From: an uncultured Paracoccaceae bacterium
Lineage (GTDB): Bacteria; Pseudomonadota; Alphaproteobacteria; Rhodobacterales; Rhodobacteraceae
DNA: 58,257 nucleotides
Direction of reading: 5' to 3'
Assembly (NCBI GenBank): GCA_937995865.1
Contig: CALKJA010000080.1
Coordinates: 1-58,257, forward strand
Shown here: positions 41,168 through 49,097 of the stretch, one piece after another
Layout: each line of letters begins with the position of its first letter
Numbering within the stretch: position 1 is the first letter of the stretch
Notes under the pieces: model-generated
What the model was told of the DNA's origin: nothing
Seen by the model: the letters and a program-made list of their open reading frames with translations, nothing else
The model's database searches: none
Program-made: the position numbers and the translations under genes

Positions 41168-42229
41168 CTAGAGCAGATCGTCGAGACCGCTATCGACCGG
41201 CGCATCGAACTCAGCGTATGTGACGTGAGTGAAGGGAATCGAGTCGTCCGCGAACCGGGCCATCATATCCGCCACGTATTCGTCGTCGCGCTCGATCAGG
41301 ATGCAGTCATTGCCTTCGAGACGCGCGGCCTCTGCCGTGGTCCCGCTACCGGCAAACGGATCGAGAATGATCCCACCGGGCGGCGTGTACATGCGAACGA
41401 CCTGCTGCATCAGCGAGATCGGCTTGACCGACGGGTGCTTTGATCCGGCGCGGTCGTGCTTGTTGGCTTTCGGGTTCAGGATCAGCGCCTTGTTGTCGCG
41501 GCTGAACTGCCCGAAATACTTCATCGCATCGCCGAGATCGCCAAGCACGGCGTTTGAGCCGTCGTGGACCACATTGGCCGGGTGATAGTCGTCACCGCCC
41601 TCATTGGGCACCTTGCAGTCTTCAATGTTGATCGCGCCGACTCCGTGCTCCCGGATATTCATGGGGCCGTTCTTCTGGTCGAACTTGCGCTGACCAATAT
41701 AGATCGGCTCAAGGGCTGGCTTCTCTGCCTGAGCACCGTATGCCCACCCTTTCCATTGCTCGATCTCTTCCTCGGTGCCACCGAGGCGCTTGAACGCCTT
41801 GTCGCACGGGTGCTGCTTGGGGAGTCCGCTGCTGTACGCCCACCCTTTGAACGGATGAATGTCGAACCCGGCCAGTTCCATTGCGACGGCCTGCCAGTGG
41901 CCGGTGCGAGGGCTGGCGAACGCAGCGACATAGCCGCCGGGAAGCAGGATTTCGTGGATCAGAGACCAGAACTCGGGATCGAAGCTGATCCGGTTGCCGT
42001 TCTCGTCCGCTGTATCCCACGTCTTGCCGGTGAACTTCATCCCGGCGCGTGTGAATGCACCGTCGTCCCCATGCTTGGCCGCAGCAGCTTTGGCGCTGCC
42101 GAATCGTTTGGCGATGGACTCAAGGAAGTACGGCGGATCGCAGATGACCGCATGAACGCGAATGCCCTGCGCAATCAGATCGCGCAGGACATCATAGGAA
42201 TCTCCGTGGTGTAGTGTAATCGAGTTCAT
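41168..42229 (-). CDS. DNA methyltransferase (N6-adenine/N4-cytosine, beta-type)
   Basis: The 353-residue protein has the catalytic DPPY (ICDPPYFL, about residue 31) before the SAM-binding FAGSG motif (DPFAGSGTTAEAARLEG, about 288-305), the order of beta-class methyltransferases such as CcrM and Type III enzymes. No restriction partner lies nearby. It ends SGLDDLL, matching the phage's DDLL motif. The target is unknown; GATC and GANTC are obvious candidates given their unusual distribution in this genome. Confidence 0.92.
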   Translation of the reverse strand: MNSITLHHGDSYDVLRDLIAQGIRVHAVICDPPYFLESIAKRFGSAKAAAAKHGDDGAFTRAGMKFTGKTWDTADENGNRISFDPEFWSLIHEILLPGGYVAAFASPRTGHWQAVAMELAGFDIHPFKGWAYSSGLPKQHPCDKAFKRLGGTEEEIEQWKGWAYGAQAEKPALEPIYIGQRKFDQKNGPMNIREHGVGAINIEDCKVPNEGGDDYHPANVVHDGSNAVLGDLGDAMKYFGQFSRDNKALILNPKANKHDRAGSKHPSVKPISLMQQVVRMYTPPGGIILDPFAGSGTTAEAARLEGNDCILIERDDEYVADMMARFADDSIPFTHVTYAEFDAPVDSGLDDLL

Positions 42230-42429
42230 CCGAAGACCCTCTTTACGTGGTTCAGGTCAGCGCCACCGGAGGCACGCATCGCGGCGACTGTGCGCCGGAC
42301 CTGCCCCCGTGTGACCTGACAGTTCAAGGCGATGTCAGCCTCAGTGACCGGGCCGGGGCAGATCGCAATGTATCCGCTGACCTTATCGTGCAATGAGACT
42401 GGCGCATTGGGCGAAAGTGATGTCCGCAT
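42226..42429 (-). CDS. Small HTH protein, 67 aa
   Basis: The stop overlaps the methyltransferase start by four bases. Residues 15-50 look like a winged HTH (KVSGYIAICPGPVTEADIAL, NCQVTRGQVRRTVAAM). Probable DNA-binding regulator; function otherwise unknown. It starts on the base where the GapR-like gene stops. Confidence 0.6.
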   Translation of the reverse strand: MRTSLSPNAPVSLHDKVSGYIAICPGPVTEADIALNCQVTRGQVRRTVAAMRASGGADLNHVKRVFG

Positions 42430-42716
42430 CAGAGGCTCGCAGCTTCCGAGAGACCGAGAGCAGACAAATATGTGTCCAAGACCATTTGCATTTCCATGCG
42501 GTCGTCGGGCTTCATCTTGCGGATACGAACGACTTGGCGCATGATCTTGGGATCGTACCCAACAGCCTTTGCCTCGGCGTACACGTCGCGGATGTCGTCT
42601 GCGATGCCTTTCTTCTCTTCCTCAAGGCGCTCGATCCGTTCGATCAGCAGCTTGAGCCGGTCATCAGATGCTTCCGACATGCCGATGTCTCCTGAGTTGT
42701 GGCCAATTCCAGCCAT
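42429..42716 (-). CDS. gapR: GapR-like nucleoid protein (DUF2312)
   Basis: ATG at 42716 is preceded by AGGAGAAATACC. The 95-residue protein begins [10 protein letters not shown] and has [21 protein letters not shown] and [20 protein letters not shown], then [19 protein letters not shown], the DUF2312/GapR family. In Caulobacter, GapR binds overtwisted AT-rich DNA and aids replication. A phage copy may support phage replication or redirect the host nucleoid. The family is essentially alphaproteobacterial, supporting the host assignment. Confidence 0.9.
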   Translation of the reverse strand: MAGIGHNSGDIGMSEASDDRLKLLIERIERLEEEKKGIADDIRDVYAEAKAVGYDPKIMRQVVRIRKMKPDDRMEMQMVLDTYLSALGLSEAASL

Positions 42717-42750
42717 GGTATTTCTCCTATTCTGCTTATTTCTCCGGGGG

Positions 42751-43341
42751 TTATCCCAACGGAAGTCGGTATTGGGGATCAGACTCAAGGTGCTCAACGA
42801 ACTTGCGCACGCCGACCTTGAGCCATTCGAGAGTTCCGCCGTTCTCGATGCGGAACATTTCTTCGGGGTTGAAAACGATGTCCATTGAATCGCGCGGCTC
42901 AGGGGGAAGTCCCCGGCGGCTGGCGTCAACCCAAACAACAGCGTCAAACAGTTCACGGCTGGCGCGGTATTCGCGATCAGTCCGCATCCCAACATAGCAA
43001 TCGCTCACTTCGAGGATCGAGCGCGCCAGAAGCGCCGGATCATCACCGTTGTATTCAGCAATAATGTCGCGCCACGTCGAGCGATGGTTCACCCGGTCTT
43101 CGTAGCAGGCTTCGAGCGTGTCGTACTCGATTCCGTATTTCTCTGCGAGCACTGGCCGGACCACATTGTCAGCGAGGAAATAACTCGACGACTCGAATGT
43201 GTAGCCGTGGTTATCGCGCATGATCTCGGCGACCGTATCTTTGCCGTGGCGCATCCATCCCACGATCAGGACGCGGGGTTTCCGAGGACGAATGATCGCG
43301 CCTGCGTTCTCTTCGTCAACAATGTTCGATCTATCTGGCAT
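42751..43341 (-). CDS. Deoxynucleoside monophosphate kinase-like
   Basis: The 196-residue protein has a P-loop [14 protein letters not shown] (about residues 28-41), [15 protein letters not shown], and [18 protein letters not shown] (the substrate/base region of dNMP kinases). It likely phosphorylates dNMPs from host DNA breakdown. It is part of the nucleotide-metabolism group with MazG-like genes. Confidence 0.8.
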   Translation of the reverse strand: MPDRSNIVDEENAGAIIRPRKPRVLIVGWMRHGKDTVAEIMRDNHGYTFESSSYFLADNVVRPVLAEKYGIEYDTLEACYEDRVNHRSTWRDIIAEYNGDDPALLARSILEVSDCYVGMRTDREYRASRELFDAVVWVDASRRGLPPEPRDSMDIVFNPEEMFRIENGGTLEWLKVGVRKFVEHLESDPQYRLPLG

Positions 43342-43664
43342 TACAACAAATCCTCAATATCTCCGGCGTGCCCGGTTCCAACACCCTGAAAGGCGTAAAA
43401 TGCTGCCCAAACGGGCTGTCTGATCTCGCGACCGCAGTTTTCAAGTGCCAGTCGCAAGACCTCGAATTTCTCCGGGCCGGTGTGAACTGGCCCAATGTCT
43501 TCCTCGGCGAGAGGCTTGCTAGGGTCACGGGTATGTTCGTAAACCTGAGCAAGCCATCCGTCGTCGTGCTCTCGCCACCGCATCCGAAGACAGCCGTTGT
43601 GAGTCAGAGCGCGGAAGAAATCGCTCCACTCAGTCAACTTGGTGAGTTCGAGCAATTCGCTCAT
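43341..43664 (-). CDS. Hypothetical protein ending in DIEDLL, 107 aa
   Basis: I do not recognise the fold; it has aromatic-rich beta regions (GCLRMRWREHDDGWLAQVYEH), a central KFEVLRLALENCGREI helix, and a final GDIEDLL, another example of the recurrent DDLL-type tail. It is coupled by one-base overlap to the kinase gene and by four bases to the next. Confidence 0.65.
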   Translation of the reverse strand: MSELLELTKLTEWSDFFRALTHNGCLRMRWREHDDGWLAQVYEHTRDPSKPLAEEDIGPVHTGPEKFEVLRLALENCGREIRQPVWAAFYAFQGVGTGHAGDIEDLL

Positions 43665-43981
43665 TGCGAGGCCAGTGCCAGCGCAAGGGTCTCCCGGCCT
43701 TCGTCGTTGATCCGCAGCCGGTTGGCTCCATCAAGACGCTGGCCGACAAAATCGAGGCACCAGTGAATGCGCAGGAAACGAATGTCCGCGCTGGCCCACT
43801 GATTGCCGCCGTCGAGATCGTGAATGTCTCCGTCGCGGGCTGCGACAAGAGCAGCAATGATATTCTTCATACGAGGCCGACGCTTGAGCATTTCGGCAAC
43901 GTCTTTTGGTTCGGTTTGCTTCCCCGTCAACGGTACATGGCTGTACGGAATCGGTTGCGGGACCTCAAGCTGCTGGTTCAC
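43661..43981 (-). CDS. Hypothetical protein, 106 aa
   Basis: Unrecognised. Residues 25-106 resemble a small winged-helix: VAEMLKRRPRMKNIIAALVA, then ADIRFLRIHWCLDFVGQRL and RLRINDEGRETLALAL. ATGA overlaps link it on both sides. It may bind DNA. Confidence 0.6.
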   Translation of the reverse strand: MNQQLEVPQPIPYSHVPLTGKQTEPKDVAEMLKRRPRMKNIIAALVAARDGDIHDLDGGNQWASADIRFLRIHWCLDFVGQRLDGANRLRINDEGRETLALALASQ

Positions 43982-44727
43982 GATTTTTTGCCTCCCTCTT
44001 TGAGACGGTTTTCGGGTTTGTGATCGGCGCGCGCAGCATTGAACGCACGCTTCTCTTCGATGATGCGGAACAGGTCGATGTCCTCGATCTCAGCCAGTGC
44101 GATGATGCGGAACAGGGCCGCCGTGCAATGGAATCGGGCAAGGTGATAGTTCTCTTTGCGGAAGCCCGCGTCGAGAGCCTTGGAGAGATCGCCGACAATG
44201 CGCCAGACATCCCCGTGAATGCCTCGCCGGTCGTTCCGGTAGTCTCGGATCATATCGGCTGGTGTGATGCGGCCGAGGGCGCTGTCGAAGGTCACGAGAG
44301 GCTGATTTCCGCCCCGGCGCTGCTCTGCGCCAATGAGATCGAGCACGCGGATCGCGCAATCGGCAAGTTCAACATCGAAACCCATGTACTGCGGCAGCTT
44401 GTCGTCGCGCAGCCCGTTGTCGTGCGCGTCCATGGCTTCGTCGAGTTCTGTGACGGCCAGCATCAGCAGATCGCCACGGTTGCGGGTGTGGAGTATATAC
44501 TCGCCGGTATGCAGATCGGTCCACCACTTCACGTTGTCGATGGTGTGGACATCAATCGCCATGCGGTCGAGTCCTCGGATCAATTTCTCTGTGTCTGTGA
44601 GCACGCTGGCTTCGACAAACTCAGTCCCGGTTCCTTTGCATTCGGCGCAGCGGCCCCGGCGTTCGATTGATCGGCCCTCACAAACGGAGCAAACCCCCTG
44701 CGTATAGCCTCTGAAAATAAGTGTCAT
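43978..44727 (-). CDS. MazG-like protein with N-terminal zinc-finger
   Basis: The 249-residue protein has an N-terminal DnaJ-type CxxC pair (CSVCEGRS...CAECKGTG, about residues 13-34). Its all-alpha NTP-pyrophosphatase-like region is LLMLAVTELDEAMDAHDNG (about 87-105) and GFDVELADCAIRVLDLIGAE, the E..E...E..D pattern of MazG. It probably hydrolyses a non-canonical or signalling nucleotide. GACGG precedes the start. Confidence 0.75.
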   Translation of the reverse strand: MTLIFRGYTQGVCSVCEGRSIERRGRCAECKGTGTEFVEASVLTDTEKLIRGLDRMAIDVHTIDNVKWWTDLHTGEYILHTRNRGDLLMLAVTELDEAMDAHDNGLRDDKLPQYMGFDVELADCAIRVLDLIGAEQRRGGNQPLVTFDSALGRITPADMIRDYRNDRRGIHGDVWRIVGDLSKALDAGFRKENYHLARFHCTAALFRIIALAEIEDIDLFRIIEEKRAFNAARADHKPENRLKEGGKKS

Positions 44728-44800
44728 TTACCGTCCCTTCGGTTGTGGATGACCTGCCGTAGCAGATCATCCGGGGTATTTCACCAAAAAGTTGACGGTC

Positions 44801-45133
44801 TTATGCGAAGACCAGATCGGGGCCGCTGCTTTTGCGATATGCTGCCATGTCGCTCTTGCTTGGCTTGATCTTGTGACTGCGGACCATGGGTTCCACCGGC
44901 AGATCGCGGACTGCGAGACGTTGTGCCTCTTCCTGCACTTCGCCGATATTGGTTGGCAGGCCGAGCATCCGCAACTGTTCTTCGCTCTTACCGCGCATGG
45001 CGCGGGCCAGAACAAGGGTCTTGCGTTGAACCAGTTTGGCGAGTCGTTTGCTGCCTACCGGCGTGAAACCGGGGACGCGCAAACCTCCGTTGCGGAGCAT
45101 CTGGCGGCGAACTTGGCGTGTTGGATTTTTCAT
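44801..45133 (-). CDS. Basic hypothetical protein, 110 aa
   Basis: A Lys/Arg-rich protein (MKNPTRQVRRQMLRNGGLRV...) without recognised domains or membrane segments. Its basic character suggests nucleic-acid binding, but this is only an inference from composition. About 75 bp separate it from the MazG-like gene downstream. Confidence 0.6.
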   Translation of the reverse strand: MKNPTRQVRRQMLRNGGLRVPGFTPVGSKRLAKLVQRKTLVLARAMRGKSEEQLRMLGLPTNIGEVQEEAQRLAVRDLPVEPMVRSHKIKPSKSDMAAYRKSSGPDLVFA

Positions 45134-45169
45134 GTGTATTCCCTCTTGTTGAAATTGGTGTTGTTGGAA

Positions 45170-45397
45170 TTATTGCTCGGGCTTGAAATAGCCGGGGCGC
45201 TTGGTGCCGGTGAATTTGCGCGGGATGGCGTATTGGTATTCCATCCGACCTTCACGACGTTGCGCCATTTCGATATTCCCCTGTTCGTACTCTTCGCGAG
45301 CGACGAGGATTGCGCGACCTTGCGGGCCTGAGTTCGGCCAAGGTGTGCCCACGTAACGCTCTGCGATTACGAACTGAGGAAGGTGTGTAGCTGCCAT
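45170..45397 (-). CDS. Hypothetical protein, 75 aa
   Basis: The start has a clear GGAGA eight bases upstream. The sequence is MAATHLPQFVIAERYVGTPW... with a basic C-terminus (YAIPRKFTGTKRPGYFKPEQ). No family recognised; soluble. Confidence 0.6.
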   Translation of the reverse strand: MAATHLPQFVIAERYVGTPWPNSGPQGRAILVAREEYEQGNIEMAQRREGRMEYQYAIPRKFTGTKRPGYFKPEQ

Positions 45398-45512
45398 TTA
45401 GTATCTCCGTTGTTATCAAGTTAAATCTGATAACCCGCTTCTGTGCGAATCGGGCCGCGCTGTCAATAAGCACGGCCCAACTTTCTCAAATAAATTTTGT
45501 ATCAGTTCGGGA

Positions 45513-46148
45513 TCACCCGAGACCAATGCCCCTTTGAGCGCACTCTTCGATGTCCCAACCGTGGAACATTTCGAGGTGGTCTTGCAACGCATCAGTGTAT
45601 CCGGGATTGCCGCCGGAGCCTGTCACATTGTTGGTGTGGCCGACCTCGATTTCCAACTCACGAGAGATTGCGCTGCCGTCTTTGGTGTATGGCACGATCT
45701 CGACGCCGAGGTCTGGTCGCAGATAGTAGTATTGGGATTTCTTGTTCTCTGCCATCATATGATTTTGCATGAACAGTGGCCGAATCACGCCCCTATCATC
45801 GACATGAACAGAGAACGGCATTTCGTTTGTCAGGACCCATTGCTGGAACAACTTGCCGATCACGCTCTCTTTTCTTGAGCGGTAGTAGTTTTCCATGTGC
45901 CCGTGGGCCTGATGATCGTCGCCGAACGTCTGCAAATAGTTGAACAGACTGAACAACCGAGAGACCGGGTGACGCAGCACCCCGATTCGACGCCAGCGGT
46001 CATAACCGAAAGGCACGCCATCAGCTTCCATGTGCCGGTATGGCATGAATGCAAGCGGGTATGCGTCGAGCACCGCGCGATAGAGACTCCCTGTGCCGGT
46101 GCGCGGCGGGAGGATCACAACAGTTTCGATCTCAGGGATAATCAGCAC
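45513..46148 (-). CDS. Sulfotransferase-like protein
   Basis: The 211-residue protein has the two hallmark PAPS-binding elements: a 5'-phosphosulfate loop, PPRTGTGSLYRA (about residues 14-25), and the 3'-phosphate element, LRHPVSRLFSLFNYL (about 58-72). Its size fits Sulfotransfer_2 or a small phage sulfotransferase. It would move sulfate from PAPS to a hydroxyl on a sugar, lipid or other acceptor. The gene sits among nucleotide and small unknown genes, so the substrate is not clear. Confidence 0.75.
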   Translation of the reverse strand: MLIIPEIETVVILPPRTGTGSLYRAVLDAYPLAFMPYRHMEADGVPFGYDRWRRIGVLRHPVSRLFSLFNYLQTFGDDHQAHGHMENYYRSRKESVIGKLFQQWVLTNEMPFSVHVDDRGVIRPLFMQNHMMAENKKSQYYYLRPDLGVEIVPYTKDGSAISRELEIEVGHTNNVTGSGGNPGYTDALQDHLEMFHGWDIEECAQRGIGLG

Positions 46149-46525
46149 TTCACTTCTCCGTTAATGAGTTCTTCGGGGCGCACGTCGCGCCAGTATTTGA
46201 CGGTGTAAAATTCGATACCCATTGCCGGACAATGGGCGGCCCGCTGCTCAGTGATTCGCACTTGCAGGACCATCACCGGCTTTCGGAACAGGCGCTTGAG
46301 CACGCGGTAGCGAGTCGGCCTAGGTCGATTCTCGGGCTTCATGGCTGCGATCTTTTTGAGGCATGACTTGCACGTTACCTCATCCGGGTTTTCCGTGATC
46401 CGCTTAGCCTTCCCGTTGTACTTGCAGAGCGTGTCCGCGTACCGGCGGGTTTTCTTCGGGCCGTGTCTGTGCGCGCTCTGGTCGCAGTGCATGTGGACCT
46501 TCGGCTGGTAGTCGGGGTATTCCAT
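46142..46525 (-). CDS. Zinc-finger-like protein, 127 aa
   Basis: The N-terminal half has Cys/His pairs (MHCDQSAHRH, TLCKYNG, VTCKSCLKKI, about residues 12-60), consistent with a treble-clef or zinc ribbon. The basic C-terminal half has RYRVLKRLFRKPVMVLQVRI. It may bind RNA or DNA. Overlaps on both sides suggest one operon. Confidence 0.6.
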   Translation of the reverse strand: MEYPDYQPKVHMHCDQSAHRHGPKKTRRYADTLCKYNGKAKRITENPDEVTCKSCLKKIAAMKPENRPRPTRYRVLKRLFRKPVMVLQVRITEQRAAHCPAMGIEFYTVKYWRDVRPEELINGEVKC

Positions 46526-47223
46526 TATCCAATCCTCAATGTGTCAGTGGCCGGACCCTTGACGCCTTGGTTCAACCCAACGCTATCGGCAGCACGGCGA
46601 CCGTCTGCATAACCCTCTTCGAGATCGCGGCTGGCGCTTTGGGCCTTTGTGTCGAGAGTGATTCCCTCTTCCTCCAACTCAGCGTCAATCAACTGGTTGC
46701 GTAGGACCACAAGCCCGGTTCCCGGCGGCACTTCTGGTTTGAGTGCCCGGATGCGTTCGCGAAGCCGGTCAGCCATGCCGTCGAGGAATGCCCCAACTTG
46801 GCGACGCCGGACAGATGGGCGCATGAGTCGTGCCTTGAACTCTTCGTGCGCCTGATGCGTTGTCATTGCGTTCCGGCAGATGTCGAGCAGGTACGAAGCG
46901 ATCTCGACCTCGTGGTCAAACCCAAAGAACGTGACGGTGGGAGGCTCGCCGGGGCGGCTGGCCCAATACCGAACGTCGATCATGTGGGCGATACCGTCTG
47001 CGACTTTCCACAGACGTTCGCCGACCGGATCATCGACAACGATCTCTTCCTTGGAGAACTGGTTCTCCCGGACATCGCACTCCTCGGCGCTCATATTGTA
47101 CTTGGCGAGCATGGAAGCCACCATAGCGGCTGCTGCGGCTGCTTCCTCCTCTGTACACCCGTTCTCGGTCGTTTTGGCCCTGAGAGCGCGAATACGGGCT
47201 GCTATGCGGCTTTTATCGGACAC
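46525..47223 (-). CDS. DUF2786 protein
   Basis: The 232-residue protein has the DUF2786 start RIAARIRALRAKTTENGCTE (about 5-24) and MLAKYNMSAEECDV (about 38-51), then a helical region (LLDICRNAMTTHQAHEEFKA). Start is a GTG with AGGAAGG upstream. DUF2786 proteins occur in phages and plasmids; the biochemical function is unknown. Confidence 0.8.
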   Translation of the reverse strand: MSDKSRIAARIRALRAKTTENGCTEEEAAAAAAMVASMLAKYNMSAEECDVRENQFSKEEIVVDDPVGERLWKVADGIAHMIDVRYWASRPGEPPTVTFFGFDHEVEIASYLLDICRNAMTTHQAHEEFKARLMRPSVRRRQVGAFLDGMADRLRERIRALKPEVPPGTGLVVLRNQLIDAELEEEGITLDTKAQSASRDLEEGYADGRRAADSVGLNQGVKGPATDTLRIG

Positions 47224-47353
47224 TTGCGAACACCTTCCTGTATTTCCTGACCGTTCCGATGCTGCATTCGCATAGATCGGCGAGATACTGGTTGGATCGT
47301 TCGGGGTGATTCTTCAACTGATAGCGCAGTTCCGCTTTGTCATCGTTGGTCAT
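47213..47353 (-). CDS. Small HTH protein, 46 aa
   Basis: A very short frame fits between two coupled genes: it starts at ATG 47351-47353 (overlap with the upstream stop) and ends within the DUF2786 start region. The sequence MTNDDKAELRYQLKNHPERS then NQYLADLCECSIGTVRKYRK looks like a Cro-type helix-turn-helix. The ATGA coupling on the upstream side and the otherwise empty 127-bp gap support it. Confidence 0.6.
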   Translation of the reverse strand: MTNDDKAELRYQLKNHPERSNQYLADLCECSIGTVRKYRKVFASVR

Positions 47354-47631
47354 TTGACTACAATTTCCACGGGGTTCTGCGGATCGCGTGCGTCGAGCAG
47401 CGGCAGGCAGGACAGGCGGGCCATGGAGCGAGCCATAATCTCGATCTGCGCATGGCCGGGATTGTCGTCGTGCCGACTCATGATTCCCTGCATCCCGCGC
47501 TTGCTGTGCAGGCCGAGGTTCACGCTTGGGTTAGGCGTCTCTGTCCCGGACTTCGAGATAACGAAGTGGGGCGTGGTTTCGTGCATCGCCTTGAACCGAC
47601 GATACAGGCGTTTGATCTTGGTGAAGGTCAT
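47350..47631 (-). CDS. Hypothetical protein, 93 aa
   Basis: ATG at 47631 overlaps the upstream stop and follows AAGGA; a longer start at 47652 lies inside the upstream gene. The sequence is basic at first (MTFTKIKRLYRRFKAMHE), then neutral, with no recognised domain. The function is unknown. Confidence 0.55.
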   Translation of the reverse strand: MTFTKIKRLYRRFKAMHETTPHFVISKSGTETPNPSVNLGLHSKRGMQGIMSRHDDNPGHAQIEIMARSMARLSCLPLLDARDPQNPVEIVVK

Positions 47632-47915
47632 TCTGCTTGTTCCTTGTGCCACTGGACGAATCGCTCGTATTTGATCTGCTCTAGTCTGCGCATTCTCTCA
47701 CGCTCAGGCTCTTGAAGGGCGTGATCCTCAAAGAACGCAATGGCGGCCTTGGCGTCCGCTAGTTCGGCAACCAGGTCGTCTCTCAGATCGGCCCCTGACC
47801 AATGGGAAGACCGGCCTCGTGTCATCATAAGACGACCGATCACCTGCTGCGCTTCACCGAACTCTTCTGCGATCTTGGCCAGACCGGGGAGGATTTTGCT
47901 ACCGAATGCGAACAT
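47628..47915 (-). CDS. MazG-like NTP pyrophosphohydrolase-like, 95 aa
   Basis: Short all-alpha protein with LAKIAEEFGEAQQVIGRLMM (about residues 12-31) and DDLVAELADAKAAIAFFED (about 46-64). This is the E..E(12-28)E..D signature of MazG-like pyrophosphohydrolases. It is the second such gene in the operon. Likely function: clearing aberrant or signalling nucleotides. Confidence 0.7.
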   Translation of the reverse strand: MFAFGSKILPGLAKIAEEFGEAQQVIGRLMMTRGRSSHWSGADLRDDLVAELADAKAAIAFFEDHALQEPERERMRRLEQIKYERFVQWHKEQAE

Positions 47916-48133
47916 CAGATTACCTTTGCTGTTTCGACCGTCTCAACGAATCGGTTGCGGTGATATTCCCGGCGAAACGCGAATGTGCGGATGCCGCGAT
48001 CTGTTACTGCGGAAAAGCAATGGCCGATCCGATCTGCGCTCAGCGGTGAGACCGAAGCGCACGCGGTCGCCATGAACGGGAACGACTCAGCGTGTCCGTC
48101 GATCAGCTTCCGTGCTTTTGCGAACCGGCTCAT
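47915..48133 (-). CDS. Hypothetical protein, 72 aa
   Basis: ATG at 48133 (MSRFAKARKLIDGHAESFPF) overlaps the upstream stop by four bases; longer open frames run through the upstream gene. No domain recognised; it is a small beta-rich basic protein. Confidence 0.6.
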   Translation of the reverse strand: MSRFAKARKLIDGHAESFPFMATACASVSPLSADRIGHCFSAVTDRGIRTFAFRREYHRNRFVETVETAKVI

Positions 48134-48507
48134 TGGAACAGCCTCTTCCTGATGTCGTCGATTTCGACTTGTGATGGGTAGCGCCCACTGTCCCGGCATT
48201 GCTGCAAGACCGCCATAAGCGCGCGACGTTGTGCCAGATACTTGTTGCTGGCGTTTAGCAGTTCTGTGACGCGGCGGTCGTGGTCCTCGCGAGAGATGTA
48301 ATGCTGCTCGACCAGTTCGACCATCTTGTAGCCGCCGTCCACGCAACCGACCTCGCTCAGGCCATAAAAATCCGTGTCGTCGTCGGTATAACCCAACTCC
48401 TCAATCGCGATCTCAGCGAAGCCGACGTGAATCTTATCCTGCGTCGGTGTGATCGAAGGGCGGCGTTTCAAAATCACCCCTGCCCCCTCTTGCGATTTCT
48501 GTGTCAT
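48130..48507 (-). CDS. Hypothetical protein, 125 aa
   Basis: Unrecognised. N-terminal MTQKSQEGAGVILKRR is coded by one copy of the AAAATCACCCC-type repeat (48470-48501). Residues 60-125 are helical (HYISREDHDRRVTELLNASN). The four-base overlaps with both neighbours show operon coupling. Confidence 0.6.
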   Translation of the reverse strand: MTQKSQEGAGVILKRRPSITPTQDKIHVGFAEIAIEELGYTDDDTDFYGLSEVGCVDGGYKMVELVEQHYISREDHDRRVTELLNASNKYLAQRRALMAVLQQCRDSGRYPSQVEIDDIRKRLFQ

Positions 48508-48767
48508 TGATCTGCCTCAAATAGCTGTGCTCTGGTGTTTCCGCAGAGGCCGAGGCGATCCATGGAAACGGGGTTTTGGCCGAAGCCGTGACTGATTTTC
48601 ATTGCGTGCGGGTGAGCACAAAAGCGGTCTTCGAGATCGTTGCCGTAGTGCTTGCACTTGGAGCAATCGCGCCACTCGCCATACCGTGAGACCGGGACGC
48701 CCTCGCGAACCTTCTGCAAGCTGGCCTTCCGGGCGTCATCGCGCTCGATCTTCTCGAAGGTGCTCAT
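48504..48767 (-). CDS. Cys-rich small protein, 87 aa
   Basis: Start at 48767 (MSTFEKIERDDARKASLQKV). Residues 35-75 contain CSKCKHYGND, RFCAHPHAM and LCGNTRAQ, four cysteines plus histidines that probably bind zinc, similar to small phage proteins. The longer frame to 48848 lacks a good start site. Confidence 0.6.
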   Translation of the reverse strand: MSTFEKIERDDARKASLQKVREGVPVSRYGEWRDCSKCKHYGNDLEDRFCAHPHAMKISHGFGQNPVSMDRLGLCGNTRAQLFEADQ

Positions 48768-48872
48768 GCTGCAACTCGTTCCCTCTGGCTGGCTGCGTGC
48801 GGCTGGTGGCTGGCCCATGTGGTTCCGTCTGCCCGACGAAGTGGCCATACCGAATCGCTGCCTTGGCGTGTC

Positions 48873-49094
48873 TTACTTGATGCGTTGAGTCCTGTCCTGA
48901 GTTTCATTTCCTGCTCTCCGTATTTGAGCGATTATGTTCTTGGCGGCTCGTGATCCGGCGTTGAACCCTTTGAGGGGTATTATCCCGGCTAGTTTGCCGC
49001 CGACTTTGATCTTGCGGTGGTTCGTGCCCTTCTCGACTTCCCAAGGCTTTCCTGTTGCCTCTAACTCTTTGCGGATCACCTTGGGTAGTCGCAT
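48873..49094 (-). CDS. HicA-like mRNA interferase-fold protein
   Basis: The 73-residue protein resembles HicA: MRLPKVIRKELEATGKPWEV, GTNHRKIKVGGKLAGIIP (the HicA His motif about residue 26) and RAAKNIIAQIRRAG. In toxin-antitoxin systems HicA cleaves mRNA and HicB neutralises it. No HicB-like partner is evident next to it, so it may be an RNA-binding or host-shutoff protein. Confidence 0.7.
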   Translation of the reverse strand: MRLPKVIRKELEATGKPWEVEKGTNHRKIKVGGKLAGIIPLKGFNAGSRAAKNIIAQIRRAGNETQDRTQRIK

Positions 49095-49097
49095 CGT

